In this document: positions 1 to 8,723 of the stretch, one piece after another
How positions within the stretch are numbered: the stretch's first letter is position 1
How the letters are laid out: each line of letters begins with the position of its first letter
Assembly: GCF_036010505.1 (NCBI RefSeq)
Contig: NZ_CP108569.1
Span: 4,827,001-4,891,000 of the forward strand
DNA length: 64,000 nucleotides
Direction: 5' to 3'
Origin: Streptomyces sp. NBC_01197
GTDB taxonomy: Bacteria; Actinomycetota; Actinomycetes; Streptomycetales; Streptomycetaceae
Program-made: the position numbers and the translations under genes
The notes under the pieces: generated by a model
Databases searched by the model: none
What the model was told of the DNA's origin: nothing
Seen by the model: the letters and a program-made list of their open reading frames with translations, nothing else

Positions 1-1252
1 GCAGGGCTGTGGCTGCCGCCGACGTGGGGACCGCGTAGCCGGTGGTTGGGCTCAGGCGTTCCACCACCCAGCCCGCCGTTGCCGAGCCCGTCGCTATGCC
101 GCCCAGGAGTGCCGTGACGGCCAGTGTCATTCCCTCGTTCAACTGGCCCTGAGGAGTGATGCGTTGGATTACCGTCATGCCGGTGACCATCGTCGGGGCG
201 GTGGCCGCGCCCGCCAGGAGCAGGGCCGCCGACAGGGCGAGCAGGGAGCCGGTCGCCGAGGCCGCGATGAGCGGGCCCGTCATCAGTACGGTCATGGCGG
301 CGAGGCAACCGAGCAGGCGCCGCCGCACGTTGCGGGCCGGGCGCGCCGACCCGTACAGCAGGCCCGCGGCGCACGAGCCCGCTGCCTGGAGTGCGAGGAC
401 CGCGCCCGCCGCCGAACGGTGCCCCTGCGCGTCGGCGAAGGCGATCGTGGTCACCTCCATGGCGCCGAAGACCGCGCCGGTCGCGAGGAACACCGCGATC
501 AGGGACGGGTACCCGGGGGCGCGGAGCGGGGAGCGCGTCGTGGTCGTACGGGGTGCGGGGGGCGGTTCCGTGGCGCGTTGGGCGGCGAAGATCAGCACGC
601 CGGTGACCAGGAGCACCGCGCCCACCAGGGTGCCCGCCTCCGGGAAGAGCGACGTGCAGAGGAACGCCGCCGCCACCGGGCCGAGCATGAAGCAGAGCTC
701 GTCCACGGCCTGTTCGAAGGAGTTGGCGGTGTGCAGGGTGTCCGGGTCGCCGCGGTGCAGATGCGACCAGCGGGCCCGGGACATCCCGCCGGTGTTGGGG
801 GTGGTGGCGGTGGCCGCGTAGGCGGCGAACAGCGTCCAGTCGGGCGCCCCGTATCGCACGCAGAGCAGCAGGGCCAGCGAGCCGAGCGCCGCGAGCAGCG
901 TGGCGGGTACGGCGATCCTGGCCTGGCCGTAACGGTCGACCAGGCGTGCCGTCCACGGGCCGACGACCGCTGTCGCGGCTAGTCCGGTGGCGGTGACGCT
1001 CCCGGCGAGCCCGTACGAGCCCCGTGATCCGGCGATCATGATCACGGCGCTGACACTGAACATCCCCATGGGGAGCCGGGCGAGCAGATTGCCCGCGGTG
1101 AAGGCGCGCGCGCCGGGGGTGGCCAGCAGCCGGCGGTACGGGGCGAGGGCCCGGCCGCCTGCGGTACGGGGGGTGGGGTCGGCGTCCCGGGTTTCGGTAT
1201 GGGGGGTCGGCCTGGCGGGTCTGGGTTCTGTGCGGGTGGGTTGCGGGTCCAT
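1..1252 (-). CDS. MFS transporter, 3' end beyond window
   Basis: Reading leftward from an ATG at 1252 the frame stays open to the window edge, giving at least 417 codons. After about 40 Pro/Arg/Thr-rich residues it enters RRLLATPGARAFTAGN and then alternating hydrophobic helices such as MFSVSAVIMIAG, with small-residue packing typical of drug-efflux major facilitator proteins. It is divergent from the LysR gene at 1337 with an 84-base gap, which suggests that regulator controls it. The substrate cannot be inferred. The C-terminal helices and stop codon lie outside the window. Confidence 0.82.
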   Translation of the reverse strand, partial: MDPQPTRTEPRPARPTPHTETRDADPTPRTAGGRALAPYRRLLATPGARAFTAGNLLARLPMGMFSVSAVIMIAGSRGSYGLAGSVTATGLAATAVVGPWTARLVDRYGQARIAVPATLLAALGSLALLLCVRYGAPDWTLFAAYAATATTPNTGGMSRARWSHLHRGDPDTLHTANSFEQAVDELCFMLGPVAAAFLCTSLFPEAGTLVGAVLLVTGVLIFAAQRATEPPPAPRTTTTRSPLRAPGYPSLIAVFLATGAVFGAMEVTTIAFADAQGHRSAAGAVLALQAAGSCAAGLLYGSARPARNVRRRLLGCLAAMTVLMTGPLIAASATGSLLALSAALLLAGAATAPTMVTGMTVIQRITPQGQLNEGMTLAVTALLGGIATGSATAGWVVERLSPTTGYAVPTSAAATAL

Positions 1253-1336
1253 GTACGTCAGACTCCCGGGGAGTCCCTTGCGCGGTCCAACACCTGTTCG
1301 GGGCCGATTGACGCGGTTCCGTTGTAAGTTCGGCGG

Positions 1337-2329
1337 ATGCCTCAGCGCCCCCCGGATATCGAGCCCCGTCTGCTGCGTGCCTTTGTCGCCGTCGCGGAGG
1401 ATCTGCATTTCACCCGAGCCGCCGCCCGGCTCTATGTGGCGCAGCAGGCGTTGAGCCGTGATGTGCGGCGGGTGGAGCGGGAGTTGGGGGCCGAGCTGTT
1501 CGTACGGACCACCCGGCAGGTCTCGCTCACCGCCGAGGGCGTGCGGCTGCTGCCGTACGCCCGGCGGGTGCTCGCCGCGTACGACGAGCTGGCGGCGGCC
1601 TGGACGCATGACCAGCGCCCCCTGCTTGTCGATGTGGGAGCCCCGGTCGGCACTGCCTCCCAGCTGCTGGCGCGGGCCCGTGAGCTGGCGCCCGATGTCG
1701 AGTTCGTGGCGCGTTTTCACAGTGGTCTGACGGGGGGAGCGGCGGAGATCGTGGCGGGCCGCCTCGACGTCTCGGCCGGCCGGATCGCCGGTCTCGCCCC
1801 GGAGGTGCTCGATCTGCTCGACCACCGGCCGGTCCGGTTCGAACGGATGGCGGTCCTGCTGCCCGAAGAGCACCGTCTCGCCGCCCTCGACGAGGTGCCG
1901 CTGGACGCGCTGGCGGGGGAGACGCTCTATGCGGCGGCGGGAAATCCGGCCACCGCGGAGTGGACCGATCTGGCGGCCCGGCTGTTCGCCGGGCGGGGGA
2001 TCGGGCTGGCGGAGTCCTTCCCGGAGATCGACGGCGAGGAGGAGTTCGCGCGTGTGATTCGCAAACGCCGCTGGTCGGTACTGGCGAGCACGGTGTTCAT
2101 CGGGGTCCCCGGAATGGTGCTGCGCCCTCTGGTATATCCCGTACCGCTGTCACCGGTCTCGCTCGTATGGCGAAAATCCTTGCGACACCCGGGACTCAGT
2201 GCCCTTCACCAGGCGATCGATGAGGGTGTGGCCGCCCAGGGCTGGCTGGACATGCCTGCCGGGTCCTGGCTACCTGCCGTGGACATGGCGATGTGCGGGC
2301 AGATCAGGGGTCTATATGAGCAACTGTGA
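1337..2329 (+). CDS. LysR-family transcriptional regulator
   Basis: The protein has 330 residues. The N-terminal winged helix-turn-helix (about residues 5-65) contains AFVAVAEDLHFTRAAARLYVAQQALSR in broken form: FTRAAARL is the turn and QQALSRDVRRVE the recognition helix. It is followed by the LysR linker helix and a periplasmic-binding-like effector domain (about 90-300). LysR proteins usually activate the gene transcribed away from them, here the MFS exporter. The ATG at 1337 has no convincing ribosome binding site, and a TAAGTT -10-like hexamer at 1325-1330 would place transcription start almost on the ATG, so a leaderless message is possible. The ligand is unknown. Confidence 0.9.
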   Translation: MPQRPPDIEPRLLRAFVAVAEDLHFTRAAARLYVAQQALSRDVRRVERELGAELFVRTTRQVSLTAEGVRLLPYARRVLAAYDELAAAWTHDQRPLLVDVGAPVGTASQLLARARELAPDVEFVARFHSGLTGGAAEIVAGRLDVSAGRIAGLAPEVLDLLDHRPVRFERMAVLLPEEHRLAALDEVPLDALAGETLYAAAGNPATAEWTDLAARLFAGRGIGLAESFPEIDGEEEFARVIRKRRWSVLASTVFIGVPGMVLRPLVYPVPLSPVSLVWRKSLRHPGLSALHQAIDEGVAAQGWLDMPAGSWLPAVDMAMCGQIRGLYEQL

Positions 2330-2339
2330 ACAATCGTCC

Positions 2340-2366
2340 TGAAGTGGCTTGAAGCTGCGCTAGATT
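2340..2366 (+). promoter_or_regulatory. possible promoter of the exopolysaccharide operon
   Basis: A TAGATT hexamer at 2361-2366 fits the TAnnnT form of a principal-sigma -10 element. The upstream CCTGAA is a weak -35 candidate at 18-19 bases. It is the only plausible housekeeping signal in the 121-base gap before the GTG at 2451. This is pattern matching only. Confidence 0.25.
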
Positions 2367-2450
2367 CGCCCCCCGGACGAGCAGGGTAGAGGGCGCTCGG
2401 GCCTGAGTGGGGACTCGGTCCGGCCGCATCCGTCCGGTCAACTACGCGCA

Positions 2451-3314
2451 GTGAATCGACCTTGGGGGGATGTGTGGACAGCGGTGGAAAAATGGCGAGA
2501 AGGCGCCCGTTTCGGTCAGATCAATGAACCGCATGATGTGACGGTTCAACTCGATGGGCTGGGGAGGGAGTTGCCCGGCCCCGGTCCCGAGCCCTGCTCC
2601 GGCTCAGGCCGAGGCTCCTGCTCCGGCTCAGGTCCTGGCTCCGGTTCCGGCTCTGGAGAGCCCTCCGGATCAGGTGAGTTCCCTGGAGCGGGCGGGGCCG
2701 CCCCATCCGACGGTGCGGATGTTCCCTCGGTCACGGACAGCCCCGTCTTCGTGGACGCCAGTGGCCGCCGGGGCCGTAAGTACCGCCGTATCGGCTGGGT
2801 GCTCGCCTTCGCCTGCGCCTCCTACGCGGTGCTGCTGGTGTCCACCGTCGTCGGCGGGAGTTCCACCGCCCCCTGGCTGCTGATCCCCGGACCCGCCACC
2901 GGGAAGAAGGCGGACACGGTCAGGATCCCGGCCGGACCCGTGGCCTCCCCGGCACCGGGGAAGGGGCTCCCGGGAGTGACGTCGGCACCGGTACCGGTAA
3001 CCGTCGGGTCCACCGGGGCGCCAGAACCGGCCACCGTCGTCTCCCACGGGGTGCGGGCCACGCCCGGGCCCCCCGGCGCCCGCAGCGCCCCGCCCGGCAA
3101 GGCTGCCAAGTCCGGGAAGTCCGGCAAGTCGGGCAAGCTCGCGCCGCCCGTCCGGGGCCCCGGGGGCGGCGCCACGCAGCCGGCGCCCGTGGTGTCCGCC
3201 CCGCCGGGTGGTGGTCACTCATCGTCCCCGTCCGCACCGGCCCCTTCGGGCAGCGCGACCGCGCCGACCGGACCCGGAACCGAACAGTCCACATCCCCAG
3301 AGAGCGCACCGTAA
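2451..3314 (+). CDS. matA: single-pass membrane protein with Gly/Ser- and Pro/Ala-rich flanks, MatA-like by position
   Basis: The protein has 287 residues. A cytoplasmic head (1-40) is followed by a Gly/Ser/Pro tract (about 42-80). One strong transmembrane helix follows at about 114-135, preceded by the basic RRGRKYRR. The long exterior Pro/Ala/Ser/Lys region includes SGKSGKSGK at about 220-230. No enzymatic motif is visible. It starts with GTG and ends five bases before the deacetylase/glycosyltransferase gene, so the two are co-transcribed. The symbol is assigned only because, as I recall, streptomycete matA directly precedes matB; the low-complexity sequence cannot confirm it. An auxiliary wall-spanning subunit of the polysaccharide complex is the best guess. 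Confidence 0.55.
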   Translation: MNRPWGDVWTAVEKWREGARFGQINEPHDVTVQLDGLGRELPGPGPEPCSGSGRGSCSGSGPGSGSGSGEPSGSGEFPGAGGAAPSDGADVPSVTDSPVFVDASGRRGRKYRRIGWVLAFACASYAVLLVSTVVGGSSTAPWLLIPGPATGKKADTVRIPAGPVASPAPGKGLPGVTSAPVPVTVGSTGAPEPATVVSHGVRATPGPPGARSAPPGKAAKSGKSGKSGKLAPPVRGPGGGATQPAPVVSAPPGGGHSSSPSAPAPSGSATAPTGPGTEQSTSPESAP

Positions 3315-3318
3315 GAAA

Positions 3319-5523
3319 ATGAGAACAGCCCGAGGGCTCAAGCGGACCGTCCGTCGCCGCAGGCCGCCCATGCGGTACCTCCTGCCGCTGCTCGTGCTCG
3401 TCGCGCTCTTCGGCATGCTCGTGATGCGCGGCTACGTCCACAGCGAGATCGTCGCCGACCACCGGGTCCGCCCGCCGGCCGCGACCGACGACGTCCCCGG
3501 CCACATCCTCGACGGCGGCCCGGTCATCGACGCCCGGGGCAAGGGCGAACCCACGAGCCTGCGCATCCCCGACCACCGCATCGTCCTGACCTTTGACGAC
3601 GGGCCCGACCCGGAATGGACCCCGAAGGTCCTCGACGAGCTGAAGAAGTACCACGCGCACGCCGTCTTCTTCGTCACCGGAACCATGGCTTCCCGCTATC
3701 CGGCCCTGGTCAGGCGCATGGTCGACGAGGGCCACGAGGTCGGCGTGCACACCTTCAACCACCCCGACCTCTCGTACCAGTCGAAGAGCCGTATCGACCG
3801 GGAGCTCTCCCAGACGCAGCTGGCCCTCGCGGGCGCCGCCGGTATCCGGTCCTCGCTCTTCCGTCCGCCCTACTCGTCGTTCGCCGACGCGCTCGACGAC
3901 AAGAACTGGCCGGTCGTGAAGTACATCGGCAGCCGCGGCTACATCACCGTGCTCGACTCCGTCGACAGCGAGGACTGGCAGCGGCCCGGCGTCCCCACCA
4001 TCCTGCGCAACGCCACCCCCGGGGGCGGTCAGGGCGCGATCGTCCTCATGCACGACTCGGGCGGCAACCGCGCCCAGACCGTCGCCGCGCTCGGCCGCTA
4101 TCTTCCCGAACTCCAGCACAGGGGCTACCGGTTCGCCAGCCTCACCGACGCGCTCGGCGCGCCGTCCGCGCAGACCCCGGTGAGCGGGGCCGAACTGTGG
4201 CGAGGCAAGGCGTTCGTCTTCGCCGTCGGGCTCTCCGACGACGTCTCCGGCGTGCTGATCGGCTGCCTCGCCGTCGTCGGTGTGCTGGTGTTCGCCCGCT
4301 TCGGGCTGATGCTGGTGCTCTCCTTCGTCCACGCCCGCACGGTCCGCGCACCGGGCTTCCGCTGGGGGCCGCCGGTCACCGAACCCGTATCGGTGCTGGT
4401 CCCCGCGTACAACGAACGCGCCTGCATCGTCAGTACGGTCCGCTCGCTCGCCGAGAGCGACCACCCCGTCGAGGTCGTCGTCATCGACGACGGCTCGTCG
4501 GACGGTACGGCGGACCTGGTGGAATCGTTGCGGCTGCCCGGCGTCCGGGTCGTGCGACAGCGCAACGCGGGCAAGGCCGCGGCCCTCAACAGCGGCATCG
4601 CGCACGCCCGGCACGACCTCGTCGTGATGATGGACGGCGACACCGTCTTCGAAGCGGTCACCGTGCGCGAACTGGTGCAGCCCTTCGGTGATCCGACGGT
4701 CGGCGCGGTCGCCGGGAACGCCAAGGTCGGCAACAGGGACAGCCTCATCGGCGCCTGGCAGCACATCGAGTACGTGATGGGCTTCAACCTGGACCGCCGG
4801 ATGTACGACGTCCTGGGCTGTATGCCCACCATTCCCGGGGCCGTCGGCGCCTTCCGCCGTACCGCTCTCGCCCGCGTCGGCGGGTTGAGCGAGGACACCC
4901 TCGCCGAGGACACCGACATCACGATGGCCCTGCACCGCGACGGCTGGCGCGTGGTCTACGCGGAGAACGCCCGCGCCTGGACCGAGGCCCCGGAGAGTGT
5001 CCAGCAGCTCTGGTCGCAGCGCTACCGCTGGTCGTACGGCACCATGCAGGCGATCTGGAAGCACCGCCGCGCCCTGGTCGAGCGCGGGCCTTCGGGGCGG
5101 TTCGGGCGGGTCGGCCTGCCGCTGGTCGCGCTCTTCATGGTGCTGGCGCCGCTGCTGGCCCCGCTCATCGACGTCTTCCTGCTGTACGGGCTGATCTTCG
5201 GCCCGACGGAGCGGACCGTGCTCGCGTGGCTCGCCGTGCTCTCCGTCCAGGCCGTGTGCGCCGCGTACGCGTTCCGGCTCGACCGAGAACGGCCGCGCCA
5301 TCTCGTCTCGCTGCCGCTCCAGCAGATCCTGTACCGGCAGTTGATGTACGTGGTGCTGCTCCAGTCGTGGATCACCGCTCTCACCGGCGGCCGGCTGCGC
5401 TGGCAGAAGCTGCGCCGTACGGGGGTGGTCGCGGCTCCGGGCGAGGCTCCCGGCGATAGGCGCTCCAGTGAGAACCGCCCCAGCTGGAACCGCTCCAGCG
5501 AGAACCCGAGGCCCGTCGCATGA
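3319..5523 (+). CDS. matB: NodB polysaccharide deacetylase fused to GT2 glycosyltransferase (MatB-like)
   Basis: Starting at the ATG at 3319 the protein has 734 residues. An N-terminal membrane anchor (about 20-40) precedes a carbohydrate esterase 4/NodB domain with TFDDGP at 91-96 and HTFNHP at 144-149, the metal-binding and catalytic motifs. A second membrane segment near 310-340 leads to a GT2 synthase: DDGSSDGT from D390, MDGDT (D439/D441), an EDTDITMA acceptor motif, and QRYRW at 567-571, which marks processive synthases. C-terminal helices follow. One chain can therefore polymerise a sugar and deacetylate it outside. Known MatB makes poly-beta-1,6-N-acetylglucosamine and causes hyphal aggregation. 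Assignment rests on this domain order. A longer in-frame start at 3208 would overlap the preceding gene and is less likely. Confidence 0.82.
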   Translation: MRTARGLKRTVRRRRPPMRYLLPLLVLVALFGMLVMRGYVHSEIVADHRVRPPAATDDVPGHILDGGPVIDARGKGEPTSLRIPDHRIVLTFDDGPDPEWTPKVLDELKKYHAHAVFFVTGTMASRYPALVRRMVDEGHEVGVHTFNHPDLSYQSKSRIDRELSQTQLALAGAAGIRSSLFRPPYSSFADALDDKNWPVVKYIGSRGYITVLDSVDSEDWQRPGVPTILRNATPGGGQGAIVLMHDSGGNRAQTVAALGRYLPELQHRGYRFASLTDALGAPSAQTPVSGAELWRGKAFVFAVGLSDDVSGVLIGCLAVVGVLVFARFGLMLVLSFVHARTVRAPGFRWGPPVTEPVSVLVPAYNERACIVSTVRSLAESDHPVEVVVIDDGSSDGTADLVESLRLPGVRVVRQRNAGKAAALNSGIAHARHDLVVMMDGDTVFEAVTVRELVQPFGDPTVGAVAGNAKVGNRDSLIGAWQHIEYVMGFNLDRRMYDVLGCMPTIPGAVGAFRRTALARVGGLSEDTLAEDTDITMALHRDGWRVVYAENARAWTEAPESVQQLWSQRYRWSYGTMQAIWKHRRALVERGPSGRFGRVGLPLVALFMVLAPLLAPLIDVFLLYGLIFGPTERTVLAWLAVLSVQAVCAAYAFRLDRERPRHLVSLPLQQILYRQLMYVVLLQSWITALTGGRLRWQKLRRTGVVAAPGEAPGDRRSSENRPSWNRSSENPRPVA

Positions 5524-6692
5524 CCGCCACCACACCGGCGTCCGTCCCCGCTGCTGCCGGTCCCGGTCCCGGTCCCGTACTCGCCCCTCCCCCCGGCCGC
5601 GACCGCTACCTCGATCTGCTCCGGACCACCGCCCTGGTCCGAGTCGTCTTCTACCACCTGTTCGGCTGGGCCTGGCTGTCGATCGTCTTCCCCTCGATGG
5701 GCGTCATGTTCGCTCTCGCGGGCTCCCTGATGGCCCGCTCCCTGAGCCGCCCCGCCCTGGCGGTGATCCGTGGCCGGGTCCGTCGGCTGCTCCCGCCGAT
5801 GTGGGCGTTCGGCGCGCTGATGGTCGGAATGATGGCGTACGCCGGGTGGCGGCCATCCGTCACCAAGGTGCTGCTCTATCTCGTACCGGTCGGCGCCCCG
5901 CCCTACCCCGACTCGCTCGGCTCCGCGTCCGGCTGGCTGGATCAGGACTGGCCCGACCAGGCGGTGGGCCCGCTCTGGTACCTGCGGGCCTACCTCTGGT
6001 TCGTACTGCTCTCGCCGCTGCTGCTGAAGGCCTTCCGCAGGCTGCCCTGGCCGACACTTCTCGCCCCGCTCGCGCTGACCGCGGTCGTCGGTACCGGCAT
6101 GGTGACCGTGCCCGGCGAACCGGGCCTCGCCCTCACCGACTTCGCGGTCTACGGCTCCTGCTGGGTCCTGGGCTTCGCCCACCAGGACGGGCTGCTCAAG
6201 AAGGTGCCGCGCTACTTCCTGGTGTCCTGTGCAGTCCCCGTCATGGCCTTCGGCCTCTGGTGGGCGCACGGCCATCTCGGGCCCGACGGCTGGGACCTCA
6301 ACGACATCCCGCTCGCCCAGGCCACCTGGTCGTTCGGGGCCTGTGCGCTGCTTCTCGCGTACTCGCCGTCCTGGCGCCAACTGCCTCCCCGGCTGGCCCG
6401 GTTCGACAGGGTGATCACGCTCACCAACAACCGCGCGGTGACCATCTACCTCTGGCACAACGCCCTCATCATGGCCACCGTGCCGGTCGTCGACCAGCTG
6501 TACAACGTGCCGTTCATCGAGGGCCACTTCGACTCGGCGCTGACCGCTACGTACAACGTGTGGATGTTCCTCGCGGTGTGGCCGCTGATCGGGCTGACCG
6601 TGCCGGCCGTCGGCTGGATCGAGGACCTGGCGGCCGGCCGCCGCCCACGGCTCTGGCCGGACGGCCGGAGCCGTACGGCTCCGGACCGCTGA
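5520..6692 (+). CDS. membrane acyltransferase, acyltransferase-3 family
   Basis: The protein has 390 residues and about ten predicted hydrophobic helices. Near the N-terminus, RDRYLDLLRTTALVRVV leads to FYHLFGW, the family's conserved RxxD...H region. Such proteins O-acylate extracellular sugars from cytoplasmic acyl-CoA. The ATG overlaps the preceding stop as ATGA, so translation is coupled to the deacetylase/glycosyltransferase and the enzyme probably decorates that polymer. This is inferred from context, since the family also acylates antibiotics and lipids. The terminal 30 residues are basic and not conserved. Confidence 0.82.
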   Translation: MTATTPASVPAAAGPGPGPVLAPPPGRDRYLDLLRTTALVRVVFYHLFGWAWLSIVFPSMGVMFALAGSLMARSLSRPALAVIRGRVRRLLPPMWAFGALMVGMMAYAGWRPSVTKVLLYLVPVGAPPYPDSLGSASGWLDQDWPDQAVGPLWYLRAYLWFVLLSPLLLKAFRRLPWPTLLAPLALTAVVGTGMVTVPGEPGLALTDFAVYGSCWVLGFAHQDGLLKKVPRYFLVSCAVPVMAFGLWWAHGHLGPDGWDLNDIPLAQATWSFGACALLLAYSPSWRQLPPRLARFDRVITLTNNRAVTIYLWHNALIMATVPVVDQLYNVPFIEGHFDSALTATYNVWMFLAVWPLIGLTVPAVGWIEDLAAGRRPRLWPDGRSRTAPDR

Positions 6693-6872
6693 CGGGCGCG
6701 TCGGGCCGGTTGCGCTGCCCGCCTGCTGCGCCGCCTGTTGCGCCGGCCGCCGCGGGCTTGGTGCGCCGTGGCCCCACCGGTATACCGTCGCCATACGGCT
6801 CCGGTCCCGGCAACGCCGCAGTTCCACCCCGCCAAGTTGGGCCGTCACGCGCTCCTGGGAGGCTCGCGCACC

Positions 6873-8024
6873 ATGCACGACACCGCACCACCCGAGCAGG
6901 GTCCACTCGCCGGGTTCACCGTCGGCGTCACCGCAGCCCGGCGCGCGGAAGAGTTCATCGCGCTGCTCCAACGGCGGGGTGCCGTGGTCCGTCACGCGCC
7001 CGCCCTGCGCACCGTGCCGCTCGCCGACGACAGCGAACTCCGTTCTGCCACCGAAGAATTGATCGGTGTCACGCCGGACATCGTGATCGCGACCACCGCG
7101 GTCGGCTTCCGCGGCTGGATCGAGGCCGCTGACGGCTGGGGCCTCGGCGAGGCTCTGGTCGAACGGCTGCGTGGGGCGGAACTGCTCGCCCGCGGACCCA
7201 AGGTCAAGGGCGCGGTCAGGGCTGCCGGCCTGCGCGAGGAGTGGTCGCCCGCCTCCGAGTCGATGGCCGAAGTGCTCGACCGGCTGCTCGCGCAGGGAGT
7301 GGCGGGCCGCCGGGTCGCGGTGCAGCTGCACGGTGACCCGCTGACCGGCTTCGTGGAGGCGCTGCGGGGTGCGGGCGCGGACGTGGTCGGCGTGCCGGTG
7401 TACCGGTGGATGCCGCCCGAGGACATCGGCCCGCTCGACCGGCTGCTCGACGCGACGCTCGCCGGGGCGGTCGACGCCCTGACCTTCACCAGCGCTCCCG
7501 CCGCCACCTCACTGCTGGCCCGCGCGGAGACGCGCGGGCTGCGTGAGGAGCTGCTCGCCGTGCTCCGCCACGATGTGCCGGCGGTCTGTGTGGGGCCGGT
7601 CACGGCGCTGCCCTTCGAAGCGCAGGGCATCGGCACGCTCCAGCCGGAACGCTTCCGGCTCGGGCCGCTCGTCCAGGTTCTCTGTGAGGAACTCCCGTCG
7701 CGGGCGCCCAAGTTGTCCGTTGCGGGCCACCGGGTCGAGATCCGGGGCCAGGCGGTCCTGGTGGACGGTGCGCTCCGCCCCGTACCCCTGGCTGGAACGG
7801 CCTTGCTGCGGGCCCTCGCGCGCCACCCCGGCCGGGTGATGTCCCGCGCGGAACTGGTGCCGGCACTCCCCGGCGCGGGCGGCGACGAGCACGCAGTGGA
7901 GGCGGCGATGGACCGGCTGCGGAGGGCGCTGGGACCGGCGGTTCCGATCCAGGAGGTGGCCGAGCGGGGGTACCGGCTGGCCGTCGACCCGGCGGCGGAC
8001 ACGACGTACGGCGACGAAGGCTGA
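6873..8024 (+). CDS. nnaR: HemD-domain regulator with C-terminal winged helix (NnaR-like)
   Basis: The protein has 383 residues. The first 270 or so form a uroporphyrinogen-III synthase fold, with GFTVGVTAARR, a TFTSAPAA segment and CVGPVT. The last 100 are an OmpR/PhoB-type winged helix, seen as GTALLRALARHPGRVMSRAEL and AMDRLRRALG. In Streptomyces and mycobacteria this fusion is NnaR, which works with GlnR on nitrate/nitrite assimilation genes and does not serve heme synthesis. No other hem gene is nearby, which agrees with a regulatory role. The start at 6873 has GGGAGG upstream; an upstream in-frame ATG at 6738 gives a sequence unlike the family. Confidence 0.8.
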   Translation: MHDTAPPEQGPLAGFTVGVTAARRAEEFIALLQRRGAVVRHAPALRTVPLADDSELRSATEELIGVTPDIVIATTAVGFRGWIEAADGWGLGEALVERLRGAELLARGPKVKGAVRAAGLREEWSPASESMAEVLDRLLAQGVAGRRVAVQLHGDPLTGFVEALRGAGADVVGVPVYRWMPPEDIGPLDRLLDATLAGAVDALTFTSAPAATSLLARAETRGLREELLAVLRHDVPAVCVGPVTALPFEAQGIGTLQPERFRLGPLVQVLCEELPSRAPKLSVAGHRVEIRGQAVLVDGALRPVPLAGTALLRALARHPGRVMSRAELVPALPGAGGDEHAVEAAMDRLRRALGPAVPIQEVAERGYRLAVDPAADTTYGDEG

Positions 8025-8092
8025 GGCAGGGCACGTCCGGGGCACTGTGGCCCGCCGGTCGAGCGGCGGACCCCTGGAGTTACCGTGCCGGA

Positions 8093-8632
8093 ATGATGAC
8101 CGAAGGAATCCGGCTGCGCCTGGTCGAGCTCTCCGATGCCGAAGCCCTCGCCACCGTCCTCAGCCGCAACCGTGAGTACATGCGGCCCAGGGAGCCGGCC
8201 AGGCCCGAGTCCTTCTACACCGTCGACGGCCAGCTGGAGCGCCTCAGGGTCTCGCTGGCCGACCGGGAAGCCGGGCGGACGGTGCCCTGGGTGCTGGAGG
8301 AGACCGGCACCGGGAATATCGTGGGGACCATCACCCTCAACAACATCGTCATGGGGCCGCTCTGCAGCGGGGCCGTCGGCTACTGGGTCGACGCAGGCTT
8401 CACCGGACGGGGCGTGGCGTCAGGTGCGGTCGAGGAGGTCTGCCGGATCGCCCGCGACGAGCTCGGGATGCACCGCGTCGAGGCCGGGACGATGCTCGAC
8501 AACGTTGCCTCGCAGCGGGTGCTCACCAAGTGCGGCTTCGAGACCTACGGGGTGGCGCCCCGCTATCTGCTCATCAACGGCGAGTGGCGCGACCACCGGC
8601 TCTTCCAGCGGATCCTGCACGACCGGACCTGA
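8093..8632 (+). CDS. GNAT acetyltransferase, RimJ/RimL type
   Basis: The protein has 179 residues with a complete GNAT fold. It begins IRLRLVELSDAEALA, has a central strand VGYWVDAGFTGRGVASGAVEE with the acetyl-CoA-binding RGVASGA loop, and the typical RVEAGTMLDNVASQRVL, in which the Asn-x-x-Ser-x-x-Val pattern marks RimJ/RimL-like N-acetyltransferases. The substrate may be a protein N-terminus or a small amine; nothing nearby decides it. Two adjacent ATG codons at 8093 and 8096 are alternative starts. Confidence 0.87.
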   Translation: MMTEGIRLRLVELSDAEALATVLSRNREYMRPREPARPESFYTVDGQLERLRVSLADREAGRTVPWVLEETGTGNIVGTITLNNIVMGPLCSGAVGYWVDAGFTGRGVASGAVEEVCRIARDELGMHRVEAGTMLDNVASQRVLTKCGFETYGVAPRYLLINGEWRDHRLFQRILHDRT

Positions 8633-8723
8633 GCCCGGTATCCCGGTCCCGATCAGGAGTACGCATCAAGCGCGCCGGCGGCGGGGGTTACGGCACGGCA
8701 CCTCGCCGGGCACTGTAAGAGGT

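Noticed and set aside
2920..5535. 871-codon open frame on the minus strand across the deacetylase/glycosyltransferase gene
   Set aside because: It lies opposite a gene with clear NodB and GT2 motifs; its translation is Arg/Gly/Glu/Asp-rich with no domain. Long antisense frames are normal at this GC content.
5022..7331. 769-codon minus-strand frame across the acyltransferase and the NnaR-like gene
   Set aside because: Same reason: real genes on the other strand carry recognisable motifs, while this one is low-complexity.
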